Shown: positions 17,156 through 26,055 of the stretch, piece by piece | Layout: each line of letters begins with the position of its first letter | Position numbering within the stretch: the stretch's first letter is position 1 | Source of the DNA: Croceibacter atlanticus HTCC2559 | GTDB taxonomy: Bacteria; Bacteroidota; Bacteroidia; Flavobacteriales; Flavobacteriaceae | DNA: 64,000 nucleotides | NCBI RefSeq assembly: GCF_000196315.1 | Contig: NC_014230.1 | Coordinates: 1,942,001 to 2,006,000, forward strand | Direction of reading: 5' to 3' | The notes under the pieces: generated by a model | The model's database searches: none | Seen by the model: only the letters and a program-made list of their open reading frames with translations | Told to the model about the DNA's origin: nothing | Made by a program: the position numbers and the translations under genes

Positions 17156-18304
17156 ATGAAGCATCTTTGTTCACTAGCATTATTACTTGTAATTTTTAGC
17201 TGTAAGAAGTCTACTACAGATTTAAATAATTCAACTTCCGAAACAGATACAACCTCTATTATAGATGATGTTGCTGGTACTCTAGAGGATGAGCCTGTAG
17301 TGCTAACGTTGGAGCAAGCTAACAATCTTGCTAACTTACCATTGTCTTGTGTTAATACAGAATATCCAAATAAATTAGGGCAAACCTTGGCAAGTAAAGC
17401 AGATATAGCGCAACCTAATGAGCTTCACCCAGCATTTTATGGTTGTTTTGATTGGCATTCATCTGTACATGCGCATTGGTCTATGGTATCTTTGTTAAAA
17501 CAATTCCCAGACTTAAAAAAAGCGGAAGCTATAAAAGAGACGCTTCAGAGTAACTTATCTAAGGAGAATATTATAGCTGAGGTAGAGTATTTTAAAAAAG
17601 AACACAATAAATCTTATGAGCGTACATATGGTTGGGCTTGGGTTTTAAAGCTCTCTGAAGAATTACACACTTGGGAATCTCCTATGGCAAAGGAGTTAGA
17701 AGAAAATCTAAAACCGCTTACTAATTTAATTATTGAGCGCTATAAGGAGTTTTTGCCAAAGTTAAATTACCCTATTAGAGTTGGTGAGCATACAAACTCG
17801 GCTTTTGGTATTTCATTTGCATTGGATTATGCTAAAGCAACCGAAAATGAAGAGTTTGCAAAGCTCCTGAAAGTAAGGTCTAAAGATTTTTATTTAAATG
17901 ATAACTCTTGTCCTATAACTTGGGAGCCTAGCGGCTATGATTTTTTATCGCCTTGTCTTGAGGAAATAGATGTTATGAGGCGAGTACTGCCAAAAGAAGC
18001 TTTTTTGCTTTGGATGCAAGACTTTATGCCGCAATTATTAAATAAGGATTTTACTTTGGCTGTTGGCGAGGTTTCAGACCGTAAGGATGGTAAACTTGTG
18101 CATTTAGACGGTTTAAACTTTAGTAGAGCTTGGGTTTTGTATGGTTTAGCAAAGCAATACCCACAAAAATTTGGGCATTTAAGAGCTTTAGCTAATCAAC
18201 ATGTAAATCATTCGTACCCTAACTTAGTGGGAGATTCTTACGAAGGTGGTCATTGGTTAGGAAGCTTTGCTATATATGCTTTGAATACTTCGAAAATGGA
18301 ATGA
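17156..18304 (+). CDS. DUF2891 family lipoprotein
   Basis: 382 residues. The lipobox is VIFSC (Cys16), then an acidic/Thr linker to about residue 45. The DUF2891 domain follows with HPAFYGCFDWHSSVHAHW, TYGWAWVLKL, RVGEHTNSAFG, WEPSGYDFLSPC and the C-terminal SYEGGHWLGSFAIYAL. The conserved His, Trp and Asp residues and the all-helical pattern resemble alpha/alpha-barrel enzymes; no activity is established to my knowledge. Its TGA overlaps the ATG of the NRAMP-like gene (ATGA). It is the first gene of the 5-oxoprolinase operon and may release or bind its substrate outside the cytoplasm (inference). Confidence 0.82.
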   Translation: MKHLCSLALLLVIFSCKKSTTDLNNSTSETDTTSIIDDVAGTLEDEPVVLTLEQANNLANLPLSCVNTEYPNKLGQTLASKADIAQPNELHPAFYGCFDWHSSVHAHWSMVSLLKQFPDLKKAEAIKETLQSNLSKENIIAEVEYFKKEHNKSYERTYGWAWVLKLSEELHTWESPMAKELEENLKPLTNLIIERYKEFLPKLNYPIRVGEHTNSAFGISFALDYAKATENEEFAKLLKVRSKDFYLNDNSCPITWEPSGYDFLSPCLEEIDVMRRVLPKEAFLLWMQDFMPQLLNKDFTLAVGEVSDRKDGKLVHLDGLNFSRAWVLYGLAKQYPQKFGHLRALANQHVNHSYPNLVGDSYEGGHWLGSFAIYALNTSKME

Positions 18305-19512
18305 AAAAATTCCTAGATAACATAGGTCCTTCAGTTGTATTAACCGCTGCATTTATTGGTCCTGGCACAATTACAGTATGTACATTGGCTGGTGTTAATT
18401 TTGGATTTTCATTATTATGGGCTTTATTAATAGCAATTTTCACGTGTATTATATTACAAGGTATGACTACACGGTTAGGGATAGTTACGCAACGTGGTTT
18501 ATCTGATGTAATAAAAGATCAACTCAAGTCTCCTTATGTAAAATGGCCTGTTATAGTCCTCATTTTTTCTGCAATAGTAATAGGAAATGCAGCTTATGAG
18601 GCTGGTAATATTAGTGGTGCTTCACTAGGGTTACAAGGTATTTTTCCTTCCTTAGTTTCAGATAGCTTTAATAAAGGAGCTTTACTTATAGGTATCATAG
18701 CTTTTGTATTGCTTTATTTCGGAAACAATAAGCTGTTGGAGCGCACCTTAATTGCGTTGGTGGTAATTATGAGTATTTCATTTATTATCGCTATGGTAAT
18801 TACAGGACCTAATCTTATTGATGTTTTAAAAGGGCTTTTAGTGCCAAATTTAACTTCAGACAATATTTTAACTGTTGTCGCTTTGTTGGGCACCACTGTA
18901 GTACCTTATAATATCTTTTTACACACTTCTTTAGTTTCAGAAAAATGGAAAGACACAACATCGCTTTCTTGGGCTAGAAAAGAATTAATTGTAGCCGTCT
19001 TGGTTGGTGGCGTGGTTTCTATGTCTATATTAATTTGCGCAGCATCTTCAGGGCTTACAAAGGTAAATGCAGTGACAGATTTAGCAGAAGGCCTAGCGCC
19101 TTTATTTTCAAGCTTTGCATCATTAGTTGTAAATATTGGTTTAATTGCTGCAGGTATAACATCTGCAATTACTGCACCGCTTGCGGCAGCCTACGTAGCA
19201 AAAGGTTGTTTTGGTTGGGAAAAAGCACAAACATCCTATAAGTTTAGATTGGTCTGGATGTTTATTTTGCTTACAGGTATATTTTGTTCGTCATTAAAGA
19301 TAAATCCTATCGAAATTATAAAGTTTGCACAAATAACCAATGGTATAGTGCTTCCGTTGGTAGCCATTCTCTTATTATGGTTGGTAAATAATAAATCTTT
19401 ATTGGGATCTTATAGAAATAATGCTTTACAGAATATTTTAGGGGTATTAATAGTAGGATTAACTGTTGTTTTGGGAGTTAAGTCTATACTTAAAGTTATT
19501 GAGGTGTTATGA
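18301..19512 (+). CDS. NRAMP-family carrier of the 5-oxoprolinase operon (YcsG-like), without metal motif
   Basis: 403 residues from the ATG at 18301, which overlaps the previous stop by four bases; the longer frame from 18253 would run into the DUF2891 gene. About 11 membrane segments. The fold is SLC11/NRAMP, but the helix-1 motif, normally DPGN, reads GPGT (20-23), and the helix-6 motif, normally MPH, reads VPYN (201-204). The metal-binding Asp, Asn, Met and His are thus all replaced. Bacillus subtilis has the NRAMP relative ycsG in the ycsF-kipI-kipA operon. Context and lost motifs suggest uptake of 5-oxoproline rather than a metal ion (inference). The stop overlaps the pxpA ATG. Confidence 0.85.
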   Translation: MKKFLDNIGPSVVLTAAFIGPGTITVCTLAGVNFGFSLLWALLIAIFTCIILQGMTTRLGIVTQRGLSDVIKDQLKSPYVKWPVIVLIFSAIVIGNAAYEAGNISGASLGLQGIFPSLVSDSFNKGALLIGIIAFVLLYFGNNKLLERTLIALVVIMSISFIIAMVITGPNLIDVLKGLLVPNLTSDNILTVVALLGTTVVPYNIFLHTSLVSEKWKDTTSLSWARKELIVAVLVGGVVSMSILICAASSGLTKVNAVTDLAEGLAPLFSSFASLVVNIGLIAAGITSAITAPLAAAYVAKGCFGWEKAQTSYKFRLVWMFILLTGIFCSSLKINPIEIIKFAQITNGIVLPLVAILLLWLVNNKSLLGSYRNNALQNILGVLIVGLTVVLGVKSILKVIEVL

Positions 19513-20255
19513 AAACAATAGATATTAATTGTGACTTGGGAGAAGGTGGTTTGTATGATCATAAACTTATGCCATTAATTACGTCTTGCAGTATTGCATG
19601 TGGAGGTCATTTTGGTAATATAGATACTATGAACTCTGCTGTAGTTTTGGCCAAGCAACATCAGGTTAAAATTGGAGCACATCCTTCTTATCCAGATCAT
19701 CAAAATTTTGGTCGGGTATCACTTAAAGACATGCCAAAGCAAGACCTTAAAGACTCTCTCCTAAATCAGCTCCATACATTAAATGATATTGCTAGTTTTC
19801 ACAACTATCCATTAACTCATATAAAACCTCACGGAGCACTTTACAATGATGCTAATGTGGATGAGCCAATAGCAAAGTTAATTATTGAAACAGTCCAAGA
19901 GTTTAACTCTGAAATTCCAATTTTTGTTGCACCAGAATCTATTATATCAAAAATAGTTAAGGGAAAAATTGATATGATTACAGAAGGTTTCGCAGATAGA
20001 TCTTATAATACAGATTATACTTTAAAATCAAGAAAATTAGATGGTGCAGTTTTAAAATTGAAAGAAGAGGTGTTGCGTCATGTATTGCAAATTTTAAAAT
20101 ACAATAGAGTAGAAGTGTCAAAAGATTCATTTATTCCAATTACAATTGAAACGCTTTGTATGCATAGTGATACTGAAAACTCAGTTAAGTTACTTGATGA
20201 TTTGCATAAATTTCTAATAGAAAATTCAATTAAAATTGAACCTTATGGGCATTGA
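19509..20255 (+). CDS. pxpA: 5-oxoprolinase subunit PxpA (LamB/YcsF family)
   Basis: 248 residues, full length. Family signatures: DINCDLGEGG at the N-terminus, SCSIACGGHFGN near 28, KIGAHPSYPDHQNFGR near 56, HIKPHGALYND near 103 and GFADRSYN near 160. PxpA works with PxpB and PxpC to hydrolyse 5-oxoproline (pyroglutamate) to glutamate with ATP. The ATG overlaps the TGA of the NRAMP-like gene and the end overlaps pxpB, so the operon is tightly coupled. Confidence 0.95.
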   Translation: MKTIDINCDLGEGGLYDHKLMPLITSCSIACGGHFGNIDTMNSAVVLAKQHQVKIGAHPSYPDHQNFGRVSLKDMPKQDLKDSLLNQLHTLNDIASFHNYPLTHIKPHGALYNDANVDEPIAKLIIETVQEFNSEIPIFVAPESIISKIVKGKIDMITEGFADRSYNTDYTLKSRKLDGAVLKLKEEVLRHVLQILKYNRVEVSKDSFIPITIETLCMHSDTENSVKLLDDLHKFLIENSIKIEPYGH

Positions 20256-20976
20256 AAATATTCTTATAAAACAGTATTCTCAACGTTCAATATTACTTAC
20301 TTTTGAACAACCTGCAGATGAAAACCTGCTTAAAAAGCTTGTTAGATGTAGGCAAATTATCAATGAAAAATATTTTAAATCTATACTTTATATAAATTTA
20401 GGATATAACTCATTATTAATAAATTATGTATCGACTATAGATAAGTTCTATAGTCTTAAAAATACGCTTTTAGAGCTAATAAGTGAAGCTAAGCTTAGTG
20501 GTGCCTCACAACAACATAAGATTTTGTTGCCAGTATGTTATGATGAGAGTTTTGGACTAGATTTAGAAGAGCTTTCAGAACACACAAATTTGTCTATTAA
20601 GGAAATTATTAAGCGACATTCTTCTACTGAGTATTTGATTTGCTTTTTAGGTTTTTTACCAGGCTTTCCTTACTTACTAAATTTAGACAGCTCTTTATAT
20701 TGCCCTAGAAAATCTTCTCCTAGGCAAAACGTGTTAAAAGGTTCAGTAGGTATTGCAGGACAACAAACCGGAATTTATCCACAAGAATCTCCTGGCGGTT
20801 GGCAAATTATAGGGAACTGCCCAATAAGTATATTTGGGAATTATTGGCAAAATTACTCTCCATTTTCTATCGGTGATAAATTACAGTTTTACAGTGTAAG
20901 TTTAGATGAATATCATCAAATAAAACACGATTTTGAGACGCATAATTTTAATCTTAAAAAAGAAAAAGTTGGCTAA
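20245..20976 (+). CDS. pxpB: 5-oxoprolinase subunit PxpB (KipI family)
   Basis: 243 residues from the ATG at 20245; a TTG nine bases earlier is possible but less likely. The carboxyltransferase-domain-1 signature is present: CFLGFLPGFPYL near 133, PRKSSPRQNVLKGSVGIAGQQTG split across 150-175, and SPGGWQIIGNCP near 180. KipI relatives were first described as kinase inhibitors in Bacillus; together with PxpC they form the carboxyltransferase-like part of 5-oxoprolinase. It overlaps pxpA by 11 bases and pxpC by eight. Confidence 0.94.
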   Translation: MGIENILIKQYSQRSILLTFEQPADENLLKKLVRCRQIINEKYFKSILYINLGYNSLLINYVSTIDKFYSLKNTLLELISEAKLSGASQQHKILLPVCYDESFGLDLEELSEHTNLSIKEIIKRHSSTEYLICFLGFLPGFPYLLNLDSSLYCPRKSSPRQNVLKGSVGIAGQQTGIYPQESPGGWQIIGNCPISIFGNYWQNYSPFSIGDKLQFYSVSLDEYHQIKHDFETHNFNLKKEKVG

Positions 20977-21823
20977 ACTAAGTGTTATTTCATCTGGTAT
21001 TTATAGTTCTATTCAGGATTTAGGACGTTATAATTTTACACATTTAGGCGTCCCAATAAGTGGTGTTTTAGATACATATTCTGCTCAATTTGCAAACTTA
21101 CTTTTAGGTAATACAGCAACAGATGCTGTAATCGAAATAACCTTTTCTGGTGCTACTTTTTTATTTAACGCACCAACTCAAATTGTAATTTCAGGAGCAA
21201 GAACAACCGTTAAAGTAAATGATAAGAGTTTTAATCAAGATCAAGTAATTTCAGTAAAAAAGAATGATGTCTTAAAAATTGGCAAATGTACATTGGGGTT
21301 TAGAACTTACTTAGCTATTAAAGATGGTTTCAAAACCAAGGAGTTTTTAGGTAGTCGTAGTTTTTATAAACCTGTTAGTGAATTGTCAACGTTAAGTGAC
21401 AATGATGAGTTAGAATATAACGATTATACAACTCAAGAGACTGTACAACAATCTTCTGTTAAGTTTCAAGAATCTTATTTGTCTAAAACAACTATAAAAG
21501 TTTATAAAGGTGTAGAGTTTGATTTGCTTACAGATAGCGTTAAAGCGAAGTTAGTTAATCAATTAACTATAAGTGCTGCAAGTAACAGAATGGCATATCA
21601 ATTTGATGAAACAATACAATGTTCTGTTTCAGATATTTTAACGGGACCTGTTTTACCCGGAACAGTGCAGCTTACACCAAGTGGAAAATTAATTGTGCTA
21701 ATGAGAGATTGTCAAACTACTGGTGGTTATGCTAGAGTATTGCAAGTATCTGAAAATGGATTAAATTGCTTAGCTCAAAAGCCCTTAGGTAGTAAGATAA
21801 AGTTTCAGATTGTAGACTTTTAA
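20969..21823 (+). CDS. pxpC: 5-oxoprolinase subunit PxpC (KipA family)
   Basis: 284 residues from TTG at 20969 (MAKLSVISSGIYSSIQDLGR), which puts the family start motif S-x-QDLGR at the usual place; the frame can be extended to TTG 20933 but that adds only a Lys-rich piece inside pxpB. Further signatures: GVPISGVLD, EITFSGATF, FLGSRS, SAASNRMAYQF and GPVLPGTVQLTPSG, typical of carboxyltransferase domain 2. It is the last gene of the operon. Its stop lies five bases from the stop of the convergent aldehyde dehydrogenase gene, with no hairpin between. Confidence 0.94.
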   Translation: MAKLSVISSGIYSSIQDLGRYNFTHLGVPISGVLDTYSAQFANLLLGNTATDAVIEITFSGATFLFNAPTQIVISGARTTVKVNDKSFNQDQVISVKKNDVLKIGKCTLGFRTYLAIKDGFKTKEFLGSRSFYKPVSELSTLSDNDELEYNDYTTQETVQQSSVKFQESYLSKTTIKVYKGVEFDLLTDSVKAKLVNQLTISAASNRMAYQFDETIQCSVSDILTGPVLPGTVQLTPSGKLIVLMRDCQTTGGYARVLQVSENGLNCLAQKPLGSKIKFQIVDF

Positions 21824-21828
21824 CTTAC

Positions 21829-23202
21829 TTATGTCCATTTTAATACACTTTTAATCCATTTTAATTTATTCTTGTAAGGTGCGTATTTTAAAGGGATGTC
21901 TATCCAAGTTCCTCTTTTAACTACAGATTTTTTGTGAGAAAATGTTTCAAAAGAACGCTTGCCGTGATAAGCTCCCATACCACTTTGACCAACGCCTCCA
22001 AAGGGTAAATTTTTATTTACAAAGTGAACAATGCTGTCATTTTTAACACCACCACCAAAACTATATTTTTTTAATAATTTATCAGCAAAAGCTTTTTGTT
22101 CTGCAAAGACATAAAACGATAAGGGTTTGTGGTAATGAGATACATACTTGTGTATATCTTCTTCTGTAGTATAAGATATAATAGGAAGTATAGGACCAAA
22201 AATTTCAGTCTCCATAGCATTACTGTTCAATGCTGGTTCATCTAAAAGTGTAGGACTAATGTATAAATCTTCTTCATTGGTTGTGCCACCACAAATTAGT
22301 TTTGAGTCTTTAAGCATCTTGCTAAGACGCTCAAAGTTTCCTTTGTGGCTAATTCTAGCAAAATCTGGAGATTGCTCTGGATCACTGCCATAAAACGCTT
22401 CAATTTCTTTTTTAAGTGCCGTAACTAATACTTTTTTAATACTTGTATGTACTAAAATATAGTCTGGAGCAATACAGGTTTGGCCTGCGTTAATAAATTT
22501 ACCCCAAACCAATCGCCTTGCTGTCGTTGCTATCTTAGCACTTTCATGAACTATGCAGGGATTTTTACCACCTAACTCTAAAGTGACAGGTGTTAAATGC
22601 TCTGCACAAGCTTTAGCAACAATAGTTCCTACTCTAACACTACCAGTAAAAAATACATAATCCCAAACTTTAGAAAGTAATTCTTGTGATACATCTTTAT
22701 CGCCTTGTACAACAGTTACGTGCCCTTTATCAAACACTTTAGCTATAATACTAGAAAGAATATTAGCAGTATGTAGTGTAAGTTCGCTAGGCTTTAAGAT
22801 AACGGTGTTTCCTGCAGCAACAGCACCAATTAATGGCGCAATGGCTAGTTGAAAAGGATAATTCCAAGGTGAGATAACTAATGTGTTGCCATATGGCTCT
22901 TTATAAATATAAGCTGAAGACGGAAAGTTAAGTAGGGAAGATGTTACCTTTTCTGTTTTACTCCAAGATTTTAAATTACTTATAAATTCATCTAGCTCTT
23001 TTAGTATGATAGAGGTTTCAGTAATTACTGCTTCAAAATATGGCTTTTTAAAATCTAAGTGTAACGCTTCACAGATGGCGTTTTCTTGAGCAGTTATTTC
23101 TTTGCGCAACTTCTTTAATGCAGCTAACCTGAAGGAAATAGGAAGTGTTGCTCCAGTTTTAAAATACTGTTTTTGTGCGTCTACAACGTTGGTAATATTC
23201 AT
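21829..23202 (-). CDS. Aldehyde dehydrogenase, class 3-like
   Basis: 457 residues, the short form without an N-terminal extension, as in class 3 fatty or aromatic aldehyde dehydrogenases. Cofactor region ISPWNYPFQLAIAPL (from 110) and FFTGSVRVG; catalytic Glu209 in LELGGKNP and Cys243 in NAGQTCIAPDY; C-terminal PFGGVGQSGMGAYHGKRSFE. It oxidises an aldehyde to the acid with NAD(P)+. The tail is basic with some hydrophobic residues and could touch membranes. The upstream gene (24201-23212) ends 10 bases before its ATG, so both may share a transcript; a link with 5-oxoproline use is not evident. Confidence 0.9.
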   Translation of the reverse strand: MNITNVVDAQKQYFKTGATLPISFRLAALKKLRKEITAQENAICEALHLDFKKPYFEAVITETSIILKELDEFISNLKSWSKTEKVTSSLLNFPSSAYIYKEPYGNTLVISPWNYPFQLAIAPLIGAVAAGNTVILKPSELTLHTANILSSIIAKVFDKGHVTVVQGDKDVSQELLSKVWDYVFFTGSVRVGTIVAKACAEHLTPVTLELGGKNPCIVHESAKIATTARRLVWGKFINAGQTCIAPDYILVHTSIKKVLVTALKKEIEAFYGSDPEQSPDFARISHKGNFERLSKMLKDSKLICGGTTNEEDLYISPTLLDEPALNSNAMETEIFGPILPIISYTTEEDIHKYVSHYHKPLSFYVFAEQKAFADKLLKKYSFGGGVKNDSIVHFVNKNLPFGGVGQSGMGAYHGKRSFETFSHKKSVVKRGTWIDIPLKYAPYKNKLKWIKSVLKWT

Positions 23203-23211
23203 ATATTAAAT

Positions 23212-24201
23212 TTAGTAAAGAGAATCTCTCATCTTAAACCTTAAGATTTCATTATATGTGAATTGCTCTACATTATCATTAGTTTGCATTAACAGCATAA
23301 TATTTTCTGCAAATCGATTAATATCGTTCTCAGAAAGTACAGGTCTTATAAAGTTAATATCAGCTTCAAATTTATTCTTAGAATAATGTCTTTGTAATGC
23401 ATCTTTTCGCATTTGTTTTGTAATTATAATATCTTTAATCTGCGTATTAAGTTTGAGATCACTAGTAATAGTCTCCACCAATTCATCTTCAGGATTACTA
23501 TAAATTTTTATAGCACTAAGAGGTAATTCTAATCCTAATATTTCACGATTAGAAGCTATTTTAGCACCGCTATTTGTGGTTCTCCAATTATTCCAATTTG
23601 CCTCTAAGCCACCAATTGGTATAATGCTTACCCACATTTTAAATGAAGATGGTATGTAGTTATTATCTAAAATCCAAAGATAGCTGTCACCAGGTGTTGT
23701 ACCTCCAGAAGTGTAAGTAACTAAAAGTGCTTTGTTGCCGTTATCTAATGTAATAACCTGTCTGCTTGTTCCTTCATCAAATATTTTAAAAGGTGCCAAC
23801 ACCCAAAACGAATCGTTATTAAAGTGCTTTAGTGCTCTTTTTATAACACTCTCCCGCTCTTCACCTTGAATGGTGAGGCCATTTTTAAAAACATTACTTT
23901 GTGAAGTGTCTATTAAATTGAGATTTACTTTATAATCTTCCCAAGTGCATATTGCTAACTGTGCTCTTTTGTCAAGTTTATAGGATGTTTTTCTAAAACT
24001 CCACTCTACGTATCTAGCTTCCAGGTAGTCTGGTTCATTTACAGCATTTAAAACCTTACACGCTAATGCATCTGCCTCTTTTCCACTTTTACCCTTAGGA
24101 AGTGGCTCATTGTATAATGCATAAATTATAGCAAAGCCAATAATTAGCAAGACTATTATTATACCTATAAACTTGAGTAAGACACTGAAGAATTTTCGCA
24201 T
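23212..24201 (-). CDS. Membrane-anchored hypothetical protein
   Basis: 329 residues. One N-terminal membrane helix (about 9-29, FIGIIIVLLIIGFAIIYALY) follows a short basic start, so the rest should lie outside the inner membrane. The soluble part is mixed alpha/beta, with WSFRKTSYKLDKRAQLAICTW and KMWVSIIPIGGLEANWNNWR. I do not recognise a named domain; similar unnamed proteins occur in flavobacteria. It lies directly upstream of the aldehyde dehydrogenase and is divergent from the gene at 24247. Confidence 0.7.
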   Translation of the reverse strand: MRKFFSVLLKFIGIIIVLLIIGFAIIYALYNEPLPKGKSGKEADALACKVLNAVNEPDYLEARYVEWSFRKTSYKLDKRAQLAICTWEDYKVNLNLIDTSQSNVFKNGLTIQGEERESVIKRALKHFNNDSFWVLAPFKIFDEGTSRQVITLDNGNKALLVTYTSGGTTPGDSYLWILDNNYIPSSFKMWVSIIPIGGLEANWNNWRTTNSGAKIASNREILGLELPLSAIKIYSNPEDELVETITSDLKLNTQIKDIIITKQMRKDALQRHYSKNKFEADINFIRPVLSENDINRFAENIMLLMQTNDNVEQFTYNEILRFKMRDSLY

Positions 24202-24246
24202 GACTTATAGAATTTCTGTATTTTAGAAGCTTAAAGATAATGACAA

Positions 24247-24780
24247 ATGAGTAAACAAATTTTAGGAATAGGTAGTAGAATTAATCACGAAGAATTAGGC
24301 TTTGGTGTTGTTACCAATGTAGATGCATCTCAATATTGGGTTACTTTTCAAAACGATGGTGTTGAGACCATTCCGTTAGATGATAACTTTGAGGTAATTG
24401 AAGCTATAGAAGACGAGTTAGATACTGTAAGTTTTTACGAGGTAGAACGAAGCTTAAGGTCTATTTTAAAACAGTACAGTGATGTTTCTGAAATAGTGCC
24501 TATTGCAGATAAGTATAAAAAAGGTACAATGACCTTATATCCTGAAGACCGTACAATGTCCTCAAAAGACATTCCTATTAGTACATTCTTTCATAAAATA
24601 GTCTTGTTAAGAGATAGGCTGAGAGTTATGGAACAAAAGATTAACGCCCATAAAGGTTTAGATGACCAAGATAAGGTAGACTTGCAACAATATATTACAA
24701 GAATTTACGGAAGCCTTACCACGTTTAATGTACTGTTTAAAAATAAAAGTCAGCATTTTAAAGGAGAAGGAAAAAGCTAG
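24247..24780 (+). CDS. Conserved hypothetical protein with N-terminal SH3/Tudor-like module
   Basis: 177 residues, no signal peptide. Residues 1-50 (IGSRINHEELGFGVVTNVD and YWVTFQNDGVETIPLDD) have the G-x-V-x-H-x2-FG-x-G-V pattern of small beta-barrel modules found in UvrD-, CarD- and RapA-like proteins. The rest is helical and charged. It is probably cytoplasmic and perhaps binds nucleic acid or RNA polymerase; this rests on the N-terminal pattern only. It stands alone. Confidence 0.68.
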   Translation: MSKQILGIGSRINHEELGFGVVTNVDASQYWVTFQNDGVETIPLDDNFEVIEAIEDELDTVSFYEVERSLRSILKQYSDVSEIVPIADKYKKGTMTLYPEDRTMSSKDIPISTFFHKIVLLRDRLRVMEQKINAHKGLDDQDKVDLQQYITRIYGSLTTFNVLFKNKSQHFKGEGKS

Positions 24781-24887
24781 AAACCAGCATAGTGTCACTA
24801 AGATTAAAACTTTGAGACTAAATATTTTGTAACATTTTATTTAAGCTACGTACTTATAAATGTAATCAATCAAAAAACAATCATTTT

Positions 24888-25691
24888 ATGAATGCACATG
24901 AAATAGACTACCATATTTACGGTGAAGAAATGCAATATGTCGAAATAGAGTTAGACCCTCAAGAAGGTGTAATTGCAGAAGCCGGTAGTTTTATGATGAT
25001 GGATAGCGGTATTAAAATGGATACCATTTTCGGTGATGGCTCTGAACAAAACAAAGGATTTTTAAAAAGTATTTTGGGAGCAGGAAAGCGCCTACTTACT
25101 GGAGAAAGTCTTTTTATGACTGCTTTTTATCATGCAGAAACTGCTGGAAAAAAACGCTTAAGTTTTGCATCTCCTTATCCCGGAAAAATATTACCTATAG
25201 ACCTTAGCCGTTTTGGCAATAAATTTATTTGCCAGAAAGATGCATTCTTATGTGCGGCTAAAGGTGTTAGTGTAGGAGTGGAGTTTAGTAAAAAACTAGG
25301 AAGAGGATTTTTTGGTGGCGAAGGTTTTATTATGCAAAAATTAGAAGGTGTTGGTATGGCCTTTGTCCACGCAGGAGGAACTACTGCTCAAAAAGAACTA
25401 GCGCCAGGAGAAACTCTTAAGGTAGATACAGGTTGTATTATTGGCTTTACTAAAGATGTAAATTACGATGTCGAGTTTGTAGGCGGAATAAAAAACTCAT
25501 TATTTGGTGGCGAAGGTTTATTTTTTGCAACACTTACAGGTCCTGGAACTGTGTATGTACAATCTTTACCATTTAGTAGGCTTGCAAGTAGAGTATGGGC
25601 TGCAGCACCACAAGGTGGCGGTAAAGATAAAGGAGAAGGAAGTATACTTGGTGGTTTAGGTAACTTGATAGATGGTGACAACAGATTTTAA
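24888..25691 (+). CDS. AIM24/TIGR00266 family protein
   Basis: 267 residues, family length. Signatures include EIELDPQEGVIAEAGSFMMMD (positions about 23-45), the Gly-rich GRGFFGGEGFIMQKLEGVG near 144 and GGEGLFFATLTGPG near 207, and a Gly-rich end. The fold is a doubled beta-helix like that of the tryptophan RNA-binding attenuator protein, but cellular function is unknown. No signal peptide. It is a single gene with an AT-rich leader of about 100 bases. Confidence 0.88.
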   Translation: MNAHEIDYHIYGEEMQYVEIELDPQEGVIAEAGSFMMMDSGIKMDTIFGDGSEQNKGFLKSILGAGKRLLTGESLFMTAFYHAETAGKKRLSFASPYPGKILPIDLSRFGNKFICQKDAFLCAAKGVSVGVEFSKKLGRGFFGGEGFIMQKLEGVGMAFVHAGGTTAQKELAPGETLKVDTGCIIGFTKDVNYDVEFVGGIKNSLFGGEGLFFATLTGPGTVYVQSLPFSRLASRVWAAAPQGGGKDKGEGSILGGLGNLIDGDNRF

Positions 25692-25805
25692 GTATTCAAT
25701 TTATTAACAATCGTTTACAATGTAATTTTTTTGTACTATATTTAAGTAATCTAAATAAGACGCCTATAAAAAACCACTACCTACCTAACTAAAAACTAAT
25801 GTATT

Positions 25806-26003
25806 ATGGCGAGAGCTATGTTTGAATACACTAAAACAATCCTTAATAAGGTTAGTTTTGATGTACAGTTGTTCTGCAAGGAAGTTCAGAAGGCAATTAA
25901 AAGGCTGTTACCTCATGAGATTGAGGAATTAAAATTATTTATAGAAGGACTTACCAAGGACAATCCAAATTTAAATCAGTGTTTGATTTATCTTACACCA
26001 TAA
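25806..26003 (+). CDS. Small conserved flavobacterial protein
   Basis: 65 residues. The N-terminus (MARAMFEYTKTILNKVSFD) is of a type I have seen in many flavobacterial genomes as a hypothetical protein. The remainder is an amphipathic helix pair with LFCKEVQKAIKRLLPHEIEELKL split over 20-42. A second ATG at 25818 could also start it. Upstream lies an A/C-rich leader, and a very strong terminator begins at its stop codon, both supporting a highly expressed single gene. No known function. Confidence 0.78.
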   Translation: MARAMFEYTKTILNKVSFDVQLFCKEVQKAIKRLLPHEIEELKLFIEGLTKDNPNLNQCLIYLTP

Positions 26004-26032
26004 AAAAATCCCGCATAATGCGGGATTTTTTT
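26003..26032 (+). terminator. Terminator after the 65-residue protein
   Basis: AAAAAATCCCGCAT pairs perfectly with ATGCGGGATTTTTT; A-run and T-run on both sides make it usable in both directions, including for the convergent oxyR. Confidence 0.93.
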
Positions 26033-26055
26033 ATGGTGTATAAAAGAGCAAAATC

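Noticed and set aside
21835-21865. Direct repeat TCCATTTTAAT near the pxpC/ALDH junction
   Set aside because: It lies inside the ALDH coding end and reflects a repeated Lys-Trp codon pattern (NKLKWIKSVLKWT), not an attachment site.
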